Assembly (NCBI RefSeq): GCF_000415985.1
Contig: NZ_KE356561.1
Location: forward strand, 130,876-194,875
Source of the DNA: Haloquadratum walsbyi J07HQW2
Lineage (GTDB): Archaea > Halobacteriota > Halobacteria > Halobacteriales > Haloferacaceae
Reading direction: 5' to 3'
DNA: 64,000 nt
Shown: positions 1 through 8,469 of the stretch, piece after piece
How positions within the stretch are numbered: position 1 is the stretch's first letter
Layout of the letters: each line of letters opens with the position of its first letter
The notes under the pieces: model-generated
The model's input: only the letters and a program-made list of their open reading frames with translations
Told to the model about the DNA's origin: nothing
The model's database searches: none
Made by a program: the position numbers and the translations under genes

Positions 1-62
1 GGGATGTCATACTGATATTTCCCTCGGCAGAGAGCGTACTCTTGTCCCGAGAAGCTAGATGA
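1..62. repeat. Dispersed repeat R9, partial copy at the window edge
   Basis: The stretch around 25-60 (ggcagagagcgtactcttg) recurs with changes near 24,060-24,105 and 25,970-26,000. Only the end of the unit is present because the window starts here. No coding potential is seen. Function unknown. Confidence 0.45.
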
Positions 63-81
63 ACGCTCTTGAGGTGATGAA

Positions 82-562
82 TTGGAAGAATTGACCGATC
101 GAAAACAAAATCGAATTCATGGGCTGGAAACACAACTGACGGAACGCTCTCAGATTGAGGAGAAAAACGAGAATCTGCCGGACAGGATTCGTGGTGAGCG
201 CTCATATCAGGATCGTCGGCAGAACAAACTCGATGAAGGATCATTCACTCAGAATCATCAGTCTCTATCCCCGCGAGAACAACATATGAGTAGTCCTCCA
301 CAATCGCCGAGTGTACAGTCCCCAGAGTACAACGACGCCTGTGACGCCCCCTGAGAGGGTGTGGAGTAGTGTCCTAAATGAATCAGATATAGAGTTCACA
401 GTGGCAGATATTCAGAGTCGATTGAGACGAGATGGCTACGAAGAGGAATCCAGTGATGAGACCATCAAACGTGTGCTGAGAAGTATGGGTGAATTGAGTA
501 TTATTCAGCGCAAAGACGGGTTTCCATATTATAAGAAACAAACTGACTGTGAGAATCTGTAG
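82..562 (+). pseudogene. Decayed coiled-coil plus winged-helix-like protein
   Basis: The first 60-70 codons are polar and helical (ELTDRKQNRIHGLETQL). The reading frame is lost near 330: the upstream frame stops at 352-354, while the C-terminal part continues in another frame to 562 with ESDIEFTVADIQSRLRRDGY and a compact helix-helix-strand pattern suggesting a small winged-helix fold. A second copy of the C-terminal part lies at 13,825-14,100 with the same end (TDCENL) and a disruption at the same Pro-rich linker. I infer a small DNA-binding accessory protein. The family is not recognised, and both copies look inactive. Confidence 0.5.
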
Positions 563-594
563 AAAGATCGACTGGCGGTGCACACATTCGAAGA

Positions 595-1140
595 GTGAGT
601 TGTGTGAGTATAGCGGAGATACTCGTGAGTGATTATTTTCTGAAGACAGAGATATAACACAAAGTACTTGCCGTCTCTGCAGATGATAACAGACGCCTCG
701 TGTGGGAGAAAAGGCGGAGGCGTCCGTCATTGAATCTGCCCAAACTATGACACTGATGCCAACTGGTATCGCCGTTGGCGTAGGCGGACACGACACGGAC
801 CAAATCAAACGAGATAGGACACATTTGATTTGTGCTACATCCGCGAGATTGTTCTCACACTGAGAGGCGGTAGTCACCGTCATCGGCAGATTACGATGGC
901 GACGACTGTGTGAAAACGAACTGATGTTGGGACTTCCATCCCCAACTCCAAGCTAACTTATCCTCCGATGAACACACCGGAACTTTTCTCGAAGATGTAG
1001 CATTTGCACTAGTGACTGCGTGTGCTAATGATTGTCGCCGTGGCGTATAAATCCGGACGCGAGTACACACGGGATTCGCGTCTGGGAAGTCATCGGGAAC
1101 CGGTCAGTTTGATATAACAAGAACGCTGTCGCGATCTGCA
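595..1140. repeat. Dispersed repeat R2, copy A (about 550 bp)
   Basis: The stretch is nearly collinear with 37,450-38,040, and its middle part matches 32,545-32,700. It begins with a gagttgtgtgag motif that also heads other repeats. It contains a small hairpin, GTTGGG...CCCAAC, near 926-946, kept in all three copies. No intact reading frame is conserved between copies. It is probably a MITE-like element or the remnant of one. No gene is seen between 563 and 1,238. Confidence 0.6.
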
Positions 1141-1238
1141 GGATCGAACCTGTATGTTCCCGATCGACGTGGCAAGTGTTCATGATGGTGTTCATACTGC
1201 AGTCACAGAACTACGGAGAGTTAGTTGTGCAGGTGCAA

Positions 1239-1859
1239 TTATAATTGGGTAGTTGGCTCTGCTATTTTTTCCGATAGAAGAACATTCCCTTCCTCAATAT
1301 CGTGCTCTGTCGTCCAGTTTTTGTTAACCTCTAAGACGTACTGACCCTCCCCTGAAAATCGTTTGTTGCTCCCGTCTTCATCTGGTCCCGGTGCATCGGC
1401 GTGGTGAATTGAGGTGATCATCCCCTCACTGTCGACATACATAATGTCAATCCCGAAATCCATCTCTCGCATAACGAAGGTTCGCGAATTGTCTGAATTG
1501 AACACAAACAGCATTCCCCGGTCCTCAGGTAAACTTTCCGTCTCACTAAGTCCAAGATACCGCAGGTCGCTTGTATCGGCGATCGCTGCTGTGATCGTCC
1601 CTCGAAGTCTTCCACCGGATGACTCTATCTTAATTTCAGTTGTCTCATAGTCGCTATGAACCTGAGTCGTATCAGAGTCTTCTGCAATTGTGCCTGATTG
1701 TCCTGTTTCGGGTTGAGTTTTGCTGACGGTAGGAGGAGGAGCCTCAGCAGTTGTGTCCGATTGTTCTATTGAATCGCCGACACATCCTGCCAGTCCGGCG
1801 CTGGCAACAGTAATGCTCACATATCGCAGCCATTGACGACGAGAACTTCGGAATGTCAT
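1239..1859 (-). CDS. DUF192 lipoprotein
   Basis: 206 residues. The N-terminus has a twin-arginine-like SSRRQWLRY, a hydrophobic stretch and a lipobox ending at Cys26 (GLAGC), so export by Tat and lipid anchoring are expected. A low-complexity Ser/Thr/Glu linker (about 27-75) precedes a DUF192 domain (about 76-200), with the typical RYLGLSETESLPEDRGMLF segment, a central hydrophobic DFGIDIMYVD segment, and the GQYVLEVN strand near the end. DUF192 proteins are small beta-barrel-like domains of unknown biochemical role, common as haloarchaeal lipoproteins. The gene stands alone between repeats and appears intact. The first ATG is preferred because it alone gives the twin arginine. Confidence 0.87.
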   Translation of the reverse strand: MTFRSSRRQWLRYVSITVASAGLAGCVGDSIEQSDTTAEAPPPTVSKTQPETGQSGTIAEDSDTTQVHSDYETTEIKIESSGGRLRGTITAAIADTSDLRYLGLSETESLPEDRGMLFVFNSDNSRTFVMREMDFGIDIMYVDSEGMITSIHHADAPGPDEDGSNKRFSGEGQYVLEVNKNWTTEHDIEEGNVLLSEKIAEPTTQL

Positions 1860-1939
1860 GTTCAGTAAAAACCAGTAAATCCGTTAATAACTGACCCTCC
1901 CGATTCCCGTATTCGCGTCTGATTTCTTAATTCAACTGA

Positions 1940-2560
1940 GGGTGAGGGTGTGGGCGTGATCGTGCCCTATCCCTCACGATTCTTTAGATTAAAACTGAGA
2001 AAATAATGAATGAGTGTTGCTTGTACGTGTTGCCATTGGCGACGATTAATTACACAGTGAGCGCACATCGCGTATGCGTGATTAGTAATCATCGCTAGCA
2101 GCTGCAATCAAGATCGGCGACGGATGCCGGCGTTATCGTAGCCGCGTTTTTACTCGTATTGACAGCCCTCTTTGTGACTCGCCAAATCACCAAGTGGCAG
2201 TATTGTTTCAACTTCGCAGCAAGTCCACTCCACTCCACAATATCAAAGCCGGTGTAATTACCGAAGGGGTCTCTTTCCGGACGCGGACGAGACCAACTGG
2301 TCTCGGTCTCGGTCTCGGTGGTGTCGTTGATCTCCTCGCCAGTGTCACCGTCCGGCGTTGGGACCTTCGGCGAGGCATCACCGTTCGCGCCAACCGTCGC
2401 ATCGATTCGAATCGATCTGACTGTCACCGAGTGCGTCCGCCAGAGCAGGTCGGTCGCCTGCTGCAATCTCAGCGCGTCAGATGTAACTTAACTGCACGCC
2501 TCACAGAGGAGTGGATGAAGCCGAGCGTGGGATTCTGACTAACTGACTCTCTGAGACTCG
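1940..2560 (-). pseudogene. Degenerate reading frame, unrecognised
   Basis: The minus strand has an open stretch at 2,095-2,466 (123 codons) with partly protein-like composition: an acidic and Thr-rich middle, and an RTHSVTVRSIRIDATVGANG segment. There is no convincing start or domain. A short ctcggt tandem repeat lies near 2,303-2,320. I take it as a remnant or chance ORF. Nothing else is seen between 1,860 and 2,613. Confidence 0.2.
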
Positions 2561-2613
2561 ACTCGACTGTGCAAACTCCACAGTGACAATCATCTCATCG
2601 GGAGTAGAGGGTA

Positions 2614-2991
2614 CTATCGTCTGCTATCACTAGAAGCCGTCAAAGCGAGATCAAGAAAGCTCCCAACGGCTAAGAGAATGACATGATGACGAGAAAAGCT
2701 GATGGAAAGTATCGGTAGATCAATAGCATGCCCGCTCAGGAATGTGACCACCCCAACAATGCCGAGTGGAATGAGCGAGACACGTTTGAGATCATCCACT
2801 TTGTCATGTGCGTCAAGTGTCAGTATAAGAATATAGGGCATGAGTCCACCCAGAAGGATGAGTTGAATAGAGCTGCTTCCGGTCAGAAGAGCACGAATCA
2901 TGAGTAGGATACATCCGATTGTCAGTGCCCCGAAGAATAACACAAAAGCATAATCCCATCTGCGAGGCTCATCGACACTCTGGAAGACCAT
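2614..2991 (-). CDS. Small four-helix membrane protein, copy A
   Basis: 125 residues with about four hydrophobic segments (for example YAFVLFFGALTIGCILLMIR, and IQLILLGGLMPYILIL). A close paralogue lies at 58,937-59,284, and the shared start (MVF-SVD) supports the chosen ATG. Relative to that copy, the last third has an in-frame-looking insertion (SISFSRHHV) before the conserved GSFLDL end, suggesting local decay. The duplication continues into the upstream non-coding DNA. Family unrecognised; probably an integral membrane protein of unknown role. Confidence 0.6.
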   Translation of the reverse strand: MVFQSVDEPRRWDYAFVLFFGALTIGCILLMIRALLTGSSSIQLILLGGLMPYILILTLDAHDKVDDLKRVSLIPLGIVGVVTFLSGHAIDLPILSISFSRHHVILLAVGSFLDLALTASSDSRR

Positions 2992-3540
2992 ATCGGCGAT
3001 ACGTGATGATATCTAAAAATGGACACTGTTTGAGCCTGATTAGTTGTTGGGTACTCATGAACGGGACCGGTTTCCCGGGGGTCAGAACGTGGATTCTTGC
3101 GCGATCTGTCGATATGTGATGGTGTGTACATATATTTACTGACCCTCTATTTTCGAGAACTGGAGAGTATGGGCTGCTATTGCTAGATTTGTGATCTGGA
3201 ATGAATGTGACCGAAGTAATTGACCGTATTCCCTTGGGGCAAACCCGAACATGCCGTCGAAAAAATTTGGCTGAGTACTACATACAATATTCGGATGACA
3301 GTTGCTGTGGATCGGAATTTAGGAATAGTGGAAGAGATACGTGCAGAATGTACACACTAACAGACAATTACCTTCGAATCTGAACAACGCTCAACTCGGC
3401 ACAAAAGGCTCTGATGACCTCTTGGGGCAAAAGGTGGATCATGAATGTGAAGCAGACATAACAGGGCAGTCTGATGCGGTTCTCATGTACAATTGTGGTG
3501 TATTCCAAAGCAAGAACGGGTCGAACGAAAACATAATCGA
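2992..3540. repeat. Dispersed repeat R5, non-coding half, copy A
   Basis: This stretch upstream of the membrane gene recurs at about 59,285-59,790. Shared landmarks are gaacgggaccggttt, ttgaccgtattc, and a ccttggggcaaaag block. Short reading frames are not preserved between the copies. With the gene it forms a duplicated segment of about 0.85-0.9 kb. Confidence 0.6.
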
Positions 3541-3639
3541 ATCCTAGAACTCATTTGAGAAGGGGCGACTGAACCTGAGAGGTGCTCTGTCGTGGGGTTG
3601 GAATTATCACTGGTGGACAAGCATAGCAAAAGTATGGTT

Positions 3640-4245
3640 GACGTCGAGTGGGCTTTGAGTCAGCTTGAACAAGTCTTCCACTTTGAGGCTCATTTCAAGC
3701 TGGTTCTCGGAGATGAGCTTGCCCAGATGTATGGAACTGAATGAGTTCGACTAGAATGGAACCCAAAGCCGGAAGTTACAGTCGATATCGGAGTACGACG
3801 AGGAGATGCCACAATTCCTATTGAGCTGAAATACAAACCCGAAAAGACGACAATTAAAGACGCCGCTTTTGAGGAAACCTTCCAGTTGACACACCAAAGT
3901 GCAAACGACCTGGCTAGCTACGGTTATATGAACGATATCAGCCGTGTAGAGCAGGTTGTTGCCGATCAAGGAAGACACGGGTATGCGATTTTTATAACAA
4001 ATGATTCGAACTATTGGACTTCATCAGCTCATCAAGCCCTTTATGACGAGTTTCGCATCTACGAAGGACGCGAATTTGGTGACGAAAAATTAAGCTGCGA
4101 GAGCAGCGAGACTGGATGTCGAATGGGGAACCGATCAATTTGGACGGTCAGTACGTCGTTGAATAGGCTGACTATGAGTATCGTGAGGATATTAGTGTCT
4201 CGTCAAACTCTGAGTTCCAGAGTTTGGTACTCAGGGTAGATACAC
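3640..4245 (+). pseudogene. Broken PD-(D/E)XK-type nuclease-like gene
   Basis: Reading from about 3,640, the frame gives EWALSQLEQVFHFEAHFKLV, an in-frame TGA at 3,742-3,744, then DIGVRRGDATIPIELKYK. That D...ExK arrangement is typical of the PD-(D/E)XK nuclease fold. The frame continues through a well-preserved region (MNDISRVEQVV, YAIFITNDSNYW) to about 4,100. It then shifts frame, hits an in-frame TAG at about 4,156, and ends with the Ser/Asp-rich tail FQSLVLRVDTQVAVDE at about 4,245. At least three lesions make it a pseudogene. Assignment to the nuclease fold is inference from the motif; the restriction or repair role is unknown. Confidence 0.6.
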
Positions 4246-4284
4246 AGGTGGCAGTGGACGAGTAAGAGAATATAAGCTGATCTA

Positions 4285-4383
4285 CCTCTGTGAACTAATA
4301 CCGACACCGACCTCACAAATGCCGACCTTACTGATACTGACCTCCTCGATGCGGGTCTTACCGACGTCGATCTCCCAGCGGCG
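4285..4383 (+). pseudogene. Pentapeptide-repeat fragment
   Basis: About six repeats of the A(D/N)LxD type are readable (NTDTDLTNADLTDTDLLDAG) with no start or stop of their own. The fragment is related to the intact pentapeptide protein at 26,935-27,414 and to fragments at 37,124-37,276 and 41,030-41,085. Confidence 0.5.
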
Positions 4384-4424
4384 TGCGAGATTCTGAGTAA
4401 CGAATCCACACTGTACCCACACAG

Positions 4425-4512
4425 ATTTGACGAGTTATCTGTGCGAGGACAGTAGATTATCCTCAATCCTGGGGGTCTTGATCAGCGTCAATTGAATGTG
4501 AGGAGACCGCTC
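4425..4512. repeat. Dispersed repeat R6, copy A
   Basis: The block ggaggtcttgatcag-like, here gggggtcttgatcagcgtc, is preceded by a gagttatctgtgc motif. It recurs at about 16,028-16,165 and 38,425-38,600, and in degenerate form at 40,570-40,645. Non-coding. Confidence 0.5.
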
Positions 4513-4545
4513 TCTTATTGAGACGCAATGACAATACACTAGCCG

Positions 4546-4914
4546 ATGAAGAAGTCTCTCCCGATAGGTGTCCTGGTCGGTTGCTTCGTTGGGGGTCTCG
4601 TTTACCGATACCTGCTTTCGGATTGGTTTGTGACCGCAGCCATAACAGCGCTCTATAGCGGGATCGGATACTTTCTGGTAGCGTATGACATCTCACTCCT
4701 GTGCGGAGATGAACAGTTCAGTTTCCAGGATACATACGACAGACTCGGTCATACCATCAGTCTCTTTGGAGTGAGTATCGGTCCGTGAGTGCCGATAGAG
4801 TATGTTGATTTCCAACTGTCTGAGACTGCCGGAGTTCTCATCTTGACAACTGGTATCGTTGCGTATCTCGTGATTCTCTCGGCTGCACAGAGTCGCCAGG
4901 CAAAGAGCACCTAA
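4546..4914 (+). pseudogene. Membrane protein gene with in-frame TGA
   Basis: The first 80 codons encode two to three hydrophobic helices (VLVGCFVGGLVYRYL; TAAITALYSGIGYFLVA) and end at TGA 4,786-4,788. The same frame resumes immediately with VPIEYVDFQLSETAGVLIL, another helix (GIVAYLVIL), and a basic polar tail to TAA at 4,914. The conserved frame on both sides indicates a roughly 122-residue membrane protein interrupted by a single nonsense change. Family unrecognised. Start chosen at the first ATG before the first helix. Confidence 0.55.
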
Positions 4915-5110
4915 TCTGTTGTGCGATCAATCTCAATCCCGATCTCGGCAAGTGTGACTCTGAGGAGATCCCCGTGTGCGGTGGGAATAGTTGCGTTGTC
5001 TGCGAGAATCTCAGCTCAAGAATGGTGAGTGCAAGTCAAGTCGTGACAAGAGGAATGCAAACAGATTCACAGAGAACTTCCTAGAGACAGTGTGAGAATA
5101 CCTCTCGATA

Positions 5111-5288
5111 TTAGATATGTGGATCATTGATAAAGAGCCCATACACAAGTAAGATTATTGAGGGGACTCCCCCGGTGCCCACTCCAACAGGAAATGGCAC
5201 TGCCGTTATCACCGACGTGAGTATCCCACACAGAAGTGGAATCGGGAGGATAAAGAGAAGAAGATCATATCGTGATTTAGTGAGACAA
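5111..5288 (-). pseudogene. Small two-helix membrane protein, start lost
   Basis: The minus strand reads KSRYDLLLFILPIPLLCGIL, then TAVPFPVGVGTGGVPSIILLVYG and a C-terminal FINDP, ending at 5,111. This matches the layout of the small membrane protein at 54,411-54,596 (YDYILSGIPLGF ... FINGP). No ATG or GTG is available before an upstream in-frame stop, so this copy probably lost its start. Confidence 0.45.
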
Positions 5289-5339
5289 TCTCATCGGGAG
5301 TGGGGGTACGTGATCACGCCGGGAGCAGGGGTGTCTTGT

Positions 5340-5645
5340 CTGTGAGCCGGGGCAACTGGTCGAATGAACAGGCACGAAATCCCCGACTCGCGAAGACAAT
5401 TATCCGGATGTCAAATTAAATTAACTGTTAACGCAAACCCCTCTGGAGTATAGCTTTCTCTCTGGAGGAGAGGGGATCGGAATCGGTGATACCTCTCACG
5501 AGTATAACGGCAGGTGAGTACAAGAACTGCGACTTGTACTCAACCAATAGAGTTTGATGAATTCAAAGACGGGAGCATAATTTCGCACTTCTAATCGCAA
5601 ATAATTGATGACAGTGATCTCGTCTGGAGGAGGGGGTCATGCAAT
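5340..5645. repeat. Dispersed repeat R3, copy A
   Basis: About 300 bp matching 26,493-26,800, and in part 26,138-26,280, 62,478-62,600 and 62,815-62,960. Landmarks are gccggggcaactg, aattaactgttaacgcaa, and a short hairpin with arms CCCCTCT/AGAGGGG near 5,439-5,475. Non-coding. The 5,646-5,880 interval holds no convincing gene. Confidence 0.6.
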
Positions 5646-5904
5646 TGCATCAGTCAAAGAAGATTGATCACGTCATGAACAGTGGCAGTATCACGGGTCC
5701 GCCGACATACACGAGGAGAATACCAATCGCTATCCAACTCATGGACAGATGTGTTAATCAACCCGCGGACTCATTAGATTACTGGATGGACCAACCCTCC
5801 CAAATGGCTCCCGTACGTCATCCTGATTGATGTTGGAGTCATCGCTCCAATACTGGTGACTGAATATATTAACGCAAACGAATCCCCCTTAGAAGGGTGT
5901 TCTC

Positions 5905-6050
5905 GACGCAACTGAGGGGGGTGACACGCAGAGAAAATCACATCTCTCGTTTTGCACAGTGGGTGCGTGTTTGAATGTGCAATAGTCCCGGATTGAACCG
6001 TACCGTGCCCCAAGATCATGGGGCACCCCTCACCCCTGGTTATAAACAAA
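5905..6050 (+). promoter_or_regulatory. Structured leader of the R1 cassette (two hairpins)
   Basis: Two inverted repeats precede the small gene: TTGCACA...TGTGCAA (about 5,953-5,983) and GTGCCCC...GGGGCAC (about 6,005-6,026), the second ending about 25 bases before the ATG. The second hairpin is kept in the copy at about 31,996-32,017. The first has a recognisable equivalent near 63,551-63,580. This suggests a structured leader or element end rather than plain promoter DNA. Its role is inference. Confidence 0.45.
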
Positions 6051-6331
6051 TGAGAATTCAATCAACCGATGACCGTGAGCAACTCTGGGAGAATCTGTGT
6101 GAAGCAACCGATGAACAAGCACGGAGCAAAGCACTCGATACAGCTCCGAGATATTATCTGAAGATGTGCGGTGGCGTGAAAGCGTATGGGCGAGGTGACG
6201 TGCAGCGATTGCTTGATGCAGCTGAAGAGCACGGATCACTCACCGCGCCGGAGATTGCAGCCATTCTCGATGAGCGGGAGCTGGTGCTACCCGGTGAATA
6301 TGAGACACGCTCATCGGGTGGCAAAGAATAA
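6051..6331 (+). CDS. Small haloarchaeal protein of the R1 cassette, copy A
   Basis: 93 residues, starting MRIQSTDDREQLWENL. A mostly helical, charged protein with conserved ARYYLKM/GYGRGDVQRLLDA-type core (here KAYGRGDVQRLLDAAEEHG) and a helix-turn-helix-like SLTAPEIAAIL. An almost identical intact paralogue sits at 63,708-63,983, and decayed copies at about 32,104-32,395 and 32,826-32,902. The start is fixed by conservation of MRI(Q/K)STDD between copies. A longer upstream frame exists but covers the hairpin leader. The stop codon abuts a conserved inverted repeat. Function unknown; a small DNA-binding or antitoxin-like role is possible but unproven. Confidence 0.7.
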
Positions 6332-6412
6332 CTCCGAAGTCAGTGATATGCGAAAGTACCCGTTGAGTGGAACTTCTGATTGAATGAAATGACTAATTCC
6401 TGACTTCGGAGT
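6331..6412. repeat. Inverted-repeat element R8, copy 1
   Basis: Perfect 13-bp arms ACTCCGAAGTCAG (6,331-6,343) and CTGACTTCGGAGT (6,400-6,412) flank 56 bases and are followed by a T-rich stretch. It starts on the last base of the preceding stop codon. Further copies lie at 32,405-32,485, 32,704-32,778 and 32,904-32,984, with a left arm at the window end (63,983-63,995). It could be a terminator, a small RNA or a transposable-element end. Confidence 0.7.
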
Positions 6413-6519
6413 ATCATTGGTTTTTGATTAGAGATTGAAAACAGTTCCGTGCAGCGACGGAGATCGGGACTGCCGACGAGATGTAATAGACACGGACTTG
6501 TGCAAGACAACGATGCGTC

Positions 6520-6580
6520 ACACTCACCGTGTGAAGACCGTGTGAAGACCGTGTGAGTTCAAACGTTCACTAAACGTTTC
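6520..6580. repeat. Short tandem and inverted repeats
   Basis: Contains accgtgtgaag repeated in tandem and two AAACGTT motifs, flanked by GTGTGA/TCACAC. A related, weaker version lies near 62,615-62,665. The interval 6,413-6,769 otherwise holds no gene. Confidence 0.3.
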
Positions 6581-6769
6581 ACACGGGGCAAGTACCGATT
6601 ACAACAATCATAGATCCGAATGGTGTCCGTGTGTATATAGATTATACATATTAATTGTGAGGCTATTGTAGATTCAGATTACTGTTAAGAGTTGGAGCGT
6701 GTTCATGTCAATTGGACATAAACTTACTTTCGTGAGGGACGTTAACAATATACTTACCTGAGTGAAAAT

Positions 6770-7141
6770 ATGGGTGAGCAATCGAGTCTGTCAAAGTTTG
6801 GAGCAGAAGATTCCATGCAAGTGAATCAATATGAGTGTAGAATCTGTGGGCGTTCGTTTGACTCGAAGCAAGGTCGCGGGACTCACAGAGTGTCACACTC
6901 AGATGAACAAAGAGAGCAGACACTTATATCGGAATTACACAGAGTATCACCGGCTACTATGAGGATGGTGGTGATCCATATTATCTTAAACTTGGTGACA
7001 CACCCTCAATACGGGATCGATTTGCAGACTTACTTCGGCGGTCTTGAACACCCACTCCCACTCACGAGCCGAGAACCCAACTATGTCTTGAGAGCAGGGA
7101 AGCGCGACAGGAGACACTACTCATTGGTTAGTCGCTACTGA
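6770..7141 (+). CDS. C2H2 zinc-finger protein, C-terminus probably frameshifted
   Basis: Residues about 22-45 form a classical finger: YECRICGRSFDSKQGRGTH followed by RVSH, with CxxC and HxxxH ligands. After about residue 62 the frame becomes atypical. In the next frame from about 6,950, YYEDGGDPYYLKLGD and RDRFADLL look much more like haloarchaeal protein, so a single frameshift near 6,950 is likely. Single-finger C2H2 proteins are common haloarchaeal regulators and mobile-element proteins. The start could be this ATG or the one at 6,815. Role inferred: nucleic-acid binding. Confidence 0.5.
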   Translation: MGEQSSLSKFGAEDSMQVNQYECRICGRSFDSKQGRGTHRVSHSDEQREQTLISELHRVSPATMRMVVIHIILNLVTHPQYGIDLQTYFGGLEHPLPLTSREPNYVLRAGKRDRRHYSLVSRY

Positions 7142-7317
7142 CACGCCACCGGGGGTAGCATCGGTGTGAAACTACCCACCATACAATATAACCTGTGTCA
7201 GAGTCCGTGTTCATCGCGGATACTCCTCTTCGGTAATCTGGATATTGATGAGGGCAAAAGCTAATAGCATTTCATGACGGCTGAAGAGCGCATGAGATTT
7301 TTATATTCGCCATCGGT

Positions 7318-8082
7318 TTGTCAGATATGCTTGATGTGAATGATGTTGATGACCGTGTCCAAGCACTCTTTCGAGCAGGTGCTTTCGCAGCCATTCTGAC
7401 TGCTGGGACCTGGGTGTTCACCGATCGGTCACTCATCTCAGCCGCAGTTCCGTTTTTTCTCATTGTCGCGTGGCGAGTGAGTGAAGCATTTCTTCAGCCG
7501 TATGATATTCCATCAGGTATCGACGGGATAGGCATTGGACTACTTCTCACCGTTATCAGCGGGTCATGGCTCATTGTTGGGACACCCCGACCATGGTTTC
7601 CTGTGATCGCGCTTGTGTGTGGGACTTGGTTCACTACTGACGGCTATAAGACATATCGTGATGGACCACCCGGTCATTCGGCTCACTCATATTTTGAGCA
7701 CACTGACAGTGGGATTGAAGCGATTCAACGAGTACAACGAGCGGGTCGTATCATACGTGCGGTTCGTGAATGTCCACAAACACCACCTGAGGTCGCAGCG
7801 GATGTTGGAATCTCTGAAAAAGAGGCGACAATTGCGCTTGAGAGTCTGACTGAACATGGGATGATAGAACAAGTCGGGTGTCAAAAAAGGGATAATGTAA
7901 CTGATGAGATTGGGGAAATTGACGGCTCAGACTCAACGACTCACAGGGGCAGTATCATAACTGCCGAGACGGAGACGCATGCTGATACGAGTGAGCCGGG
8001 AGATGCCGAGAGAAATAAATCCCCGAGTTCTGAGACACAGACGCAGACGCAGACAGCAGACACAGCTATCCACAGAGCGTGA
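7318..8082 (+). CDS. Membrane protein with cytoplasmic winged-helix domain
   Basis: 254 residues. Two hydrophobic hairpins span about residues 20-100 (FRAGAFAAILTAGTWVF; IGIGLLLTVISGSWLIVG). A winged-helix or ArsR-like segment follows at about 135-180 (AGRIIRAVRECPQTPPEVA; KEATIALESLTEHGMI), then a disordered acidic and Gln/Thr tail ending in QTQTQT. The layout suggests a membrane-tethered transcription regulator, a known haloarchaeal architecture; the family is not named with certainty. The ATG at 7,327 (MLDVND) is an alternative start. The gene is flanked by repeats and appears intact. Confidence 0.72.
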   Translation: MSDMLDVNDVDDRVQALFRAGAFAAILTAGTWVFTDRSLISAAVPFFLIVAWRVSEAFLQPYDIPSGIDGIGIGLLLTVISGSWLIVGTPRPWFPVIALVCGTWFTTDGYKTYRDGPPGHSAHSYFEHTDSGIEAIQRVQRAGRIIRAVRECPQTPPEVAADVGISEKEATIALESLTEHGMIEQVGCQKRDNVTDEIGEIDGSDSTTHRGSIITAETETHADTSEPGDAERNKSPSSETQTQTQTADTAIHRA

Positions 8083-8218
8083 GTCACAACAACAACAGCA
8101 TCAGCAAACGCTATACCGCGCGAGTGAGGAAACATTCAGTGGACAACACAGAATCATGCAGGGACTTCGGTGGATTCCAAAGCGATTACTGCGACCGTTT
8201 CGATAACTTCTCACGACG

Positions 8219-8350
8219 TTGAGTGAAGTTTGAACGTTGAATCAACGTTGATAAACGTTTAAATTTGATTCAAAAGAAGAGAAATATCATTCTCTCTGTC
8301 GATGAGTGAGAGTTGAACGTTTGAACACGTACACTACACGTTCAGCTATG
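8219..8350. other. AACGTT-motif cluster
   Basis: Five or more AACGTT/ACGTT motifs lie in about 120 bases (gaacgttgaatcaacgttg, aaacgttt, gaacgtttgaac, acgttcag), several palindromic. This is intergenic sequence between two plus-strand genes. It could be an operator array or a decayed element; no protein partner is evident. Confidence 0.3.
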
Positions 8351-8394
8351 TTCTTGACCTGCTGATCAGCGCATCGCCTGGGCGAAAAGTATTG

Positions 8395-8408
8395 TAGTTG
8401 CACAACTA
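8395..8408. other. Palindrome TAGTTG-CA-CAACTA
   Basis: A perfect 6-bp dyad with a 2-base centre. The same core sits inside a longer palindrome at 30,032-30,065. Related half-sites (gttagttgtg) occur near 1,218, 19,495, 37,450 and 62,227, often at the edge of repeats. Confidence 0.35.
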
Positions 8409-8469
8409 ACGGCAAGAATCTGTATAACTGAAGCACTAAGACGATTGTCTCAGCTGTGCTTTCTCGAGG

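Noticed and set aside
383..883. 166-codon minus-strand frame
   Set aside because: Runs across the 3' end of the winged-helix remnant and into repeat R2; composition is not haloarchaeal-protein-like and the frame is not kept in the other R2 copies.
5980..6010. T-arm-like GGTTCAATCC on the minus strand, possible tRNA
   Set aside because: The flanking bases do not form a T stem, and no D-arm, anticodon arm or acceptor stem can be drawn; the other cassette copies diverge in these positions.
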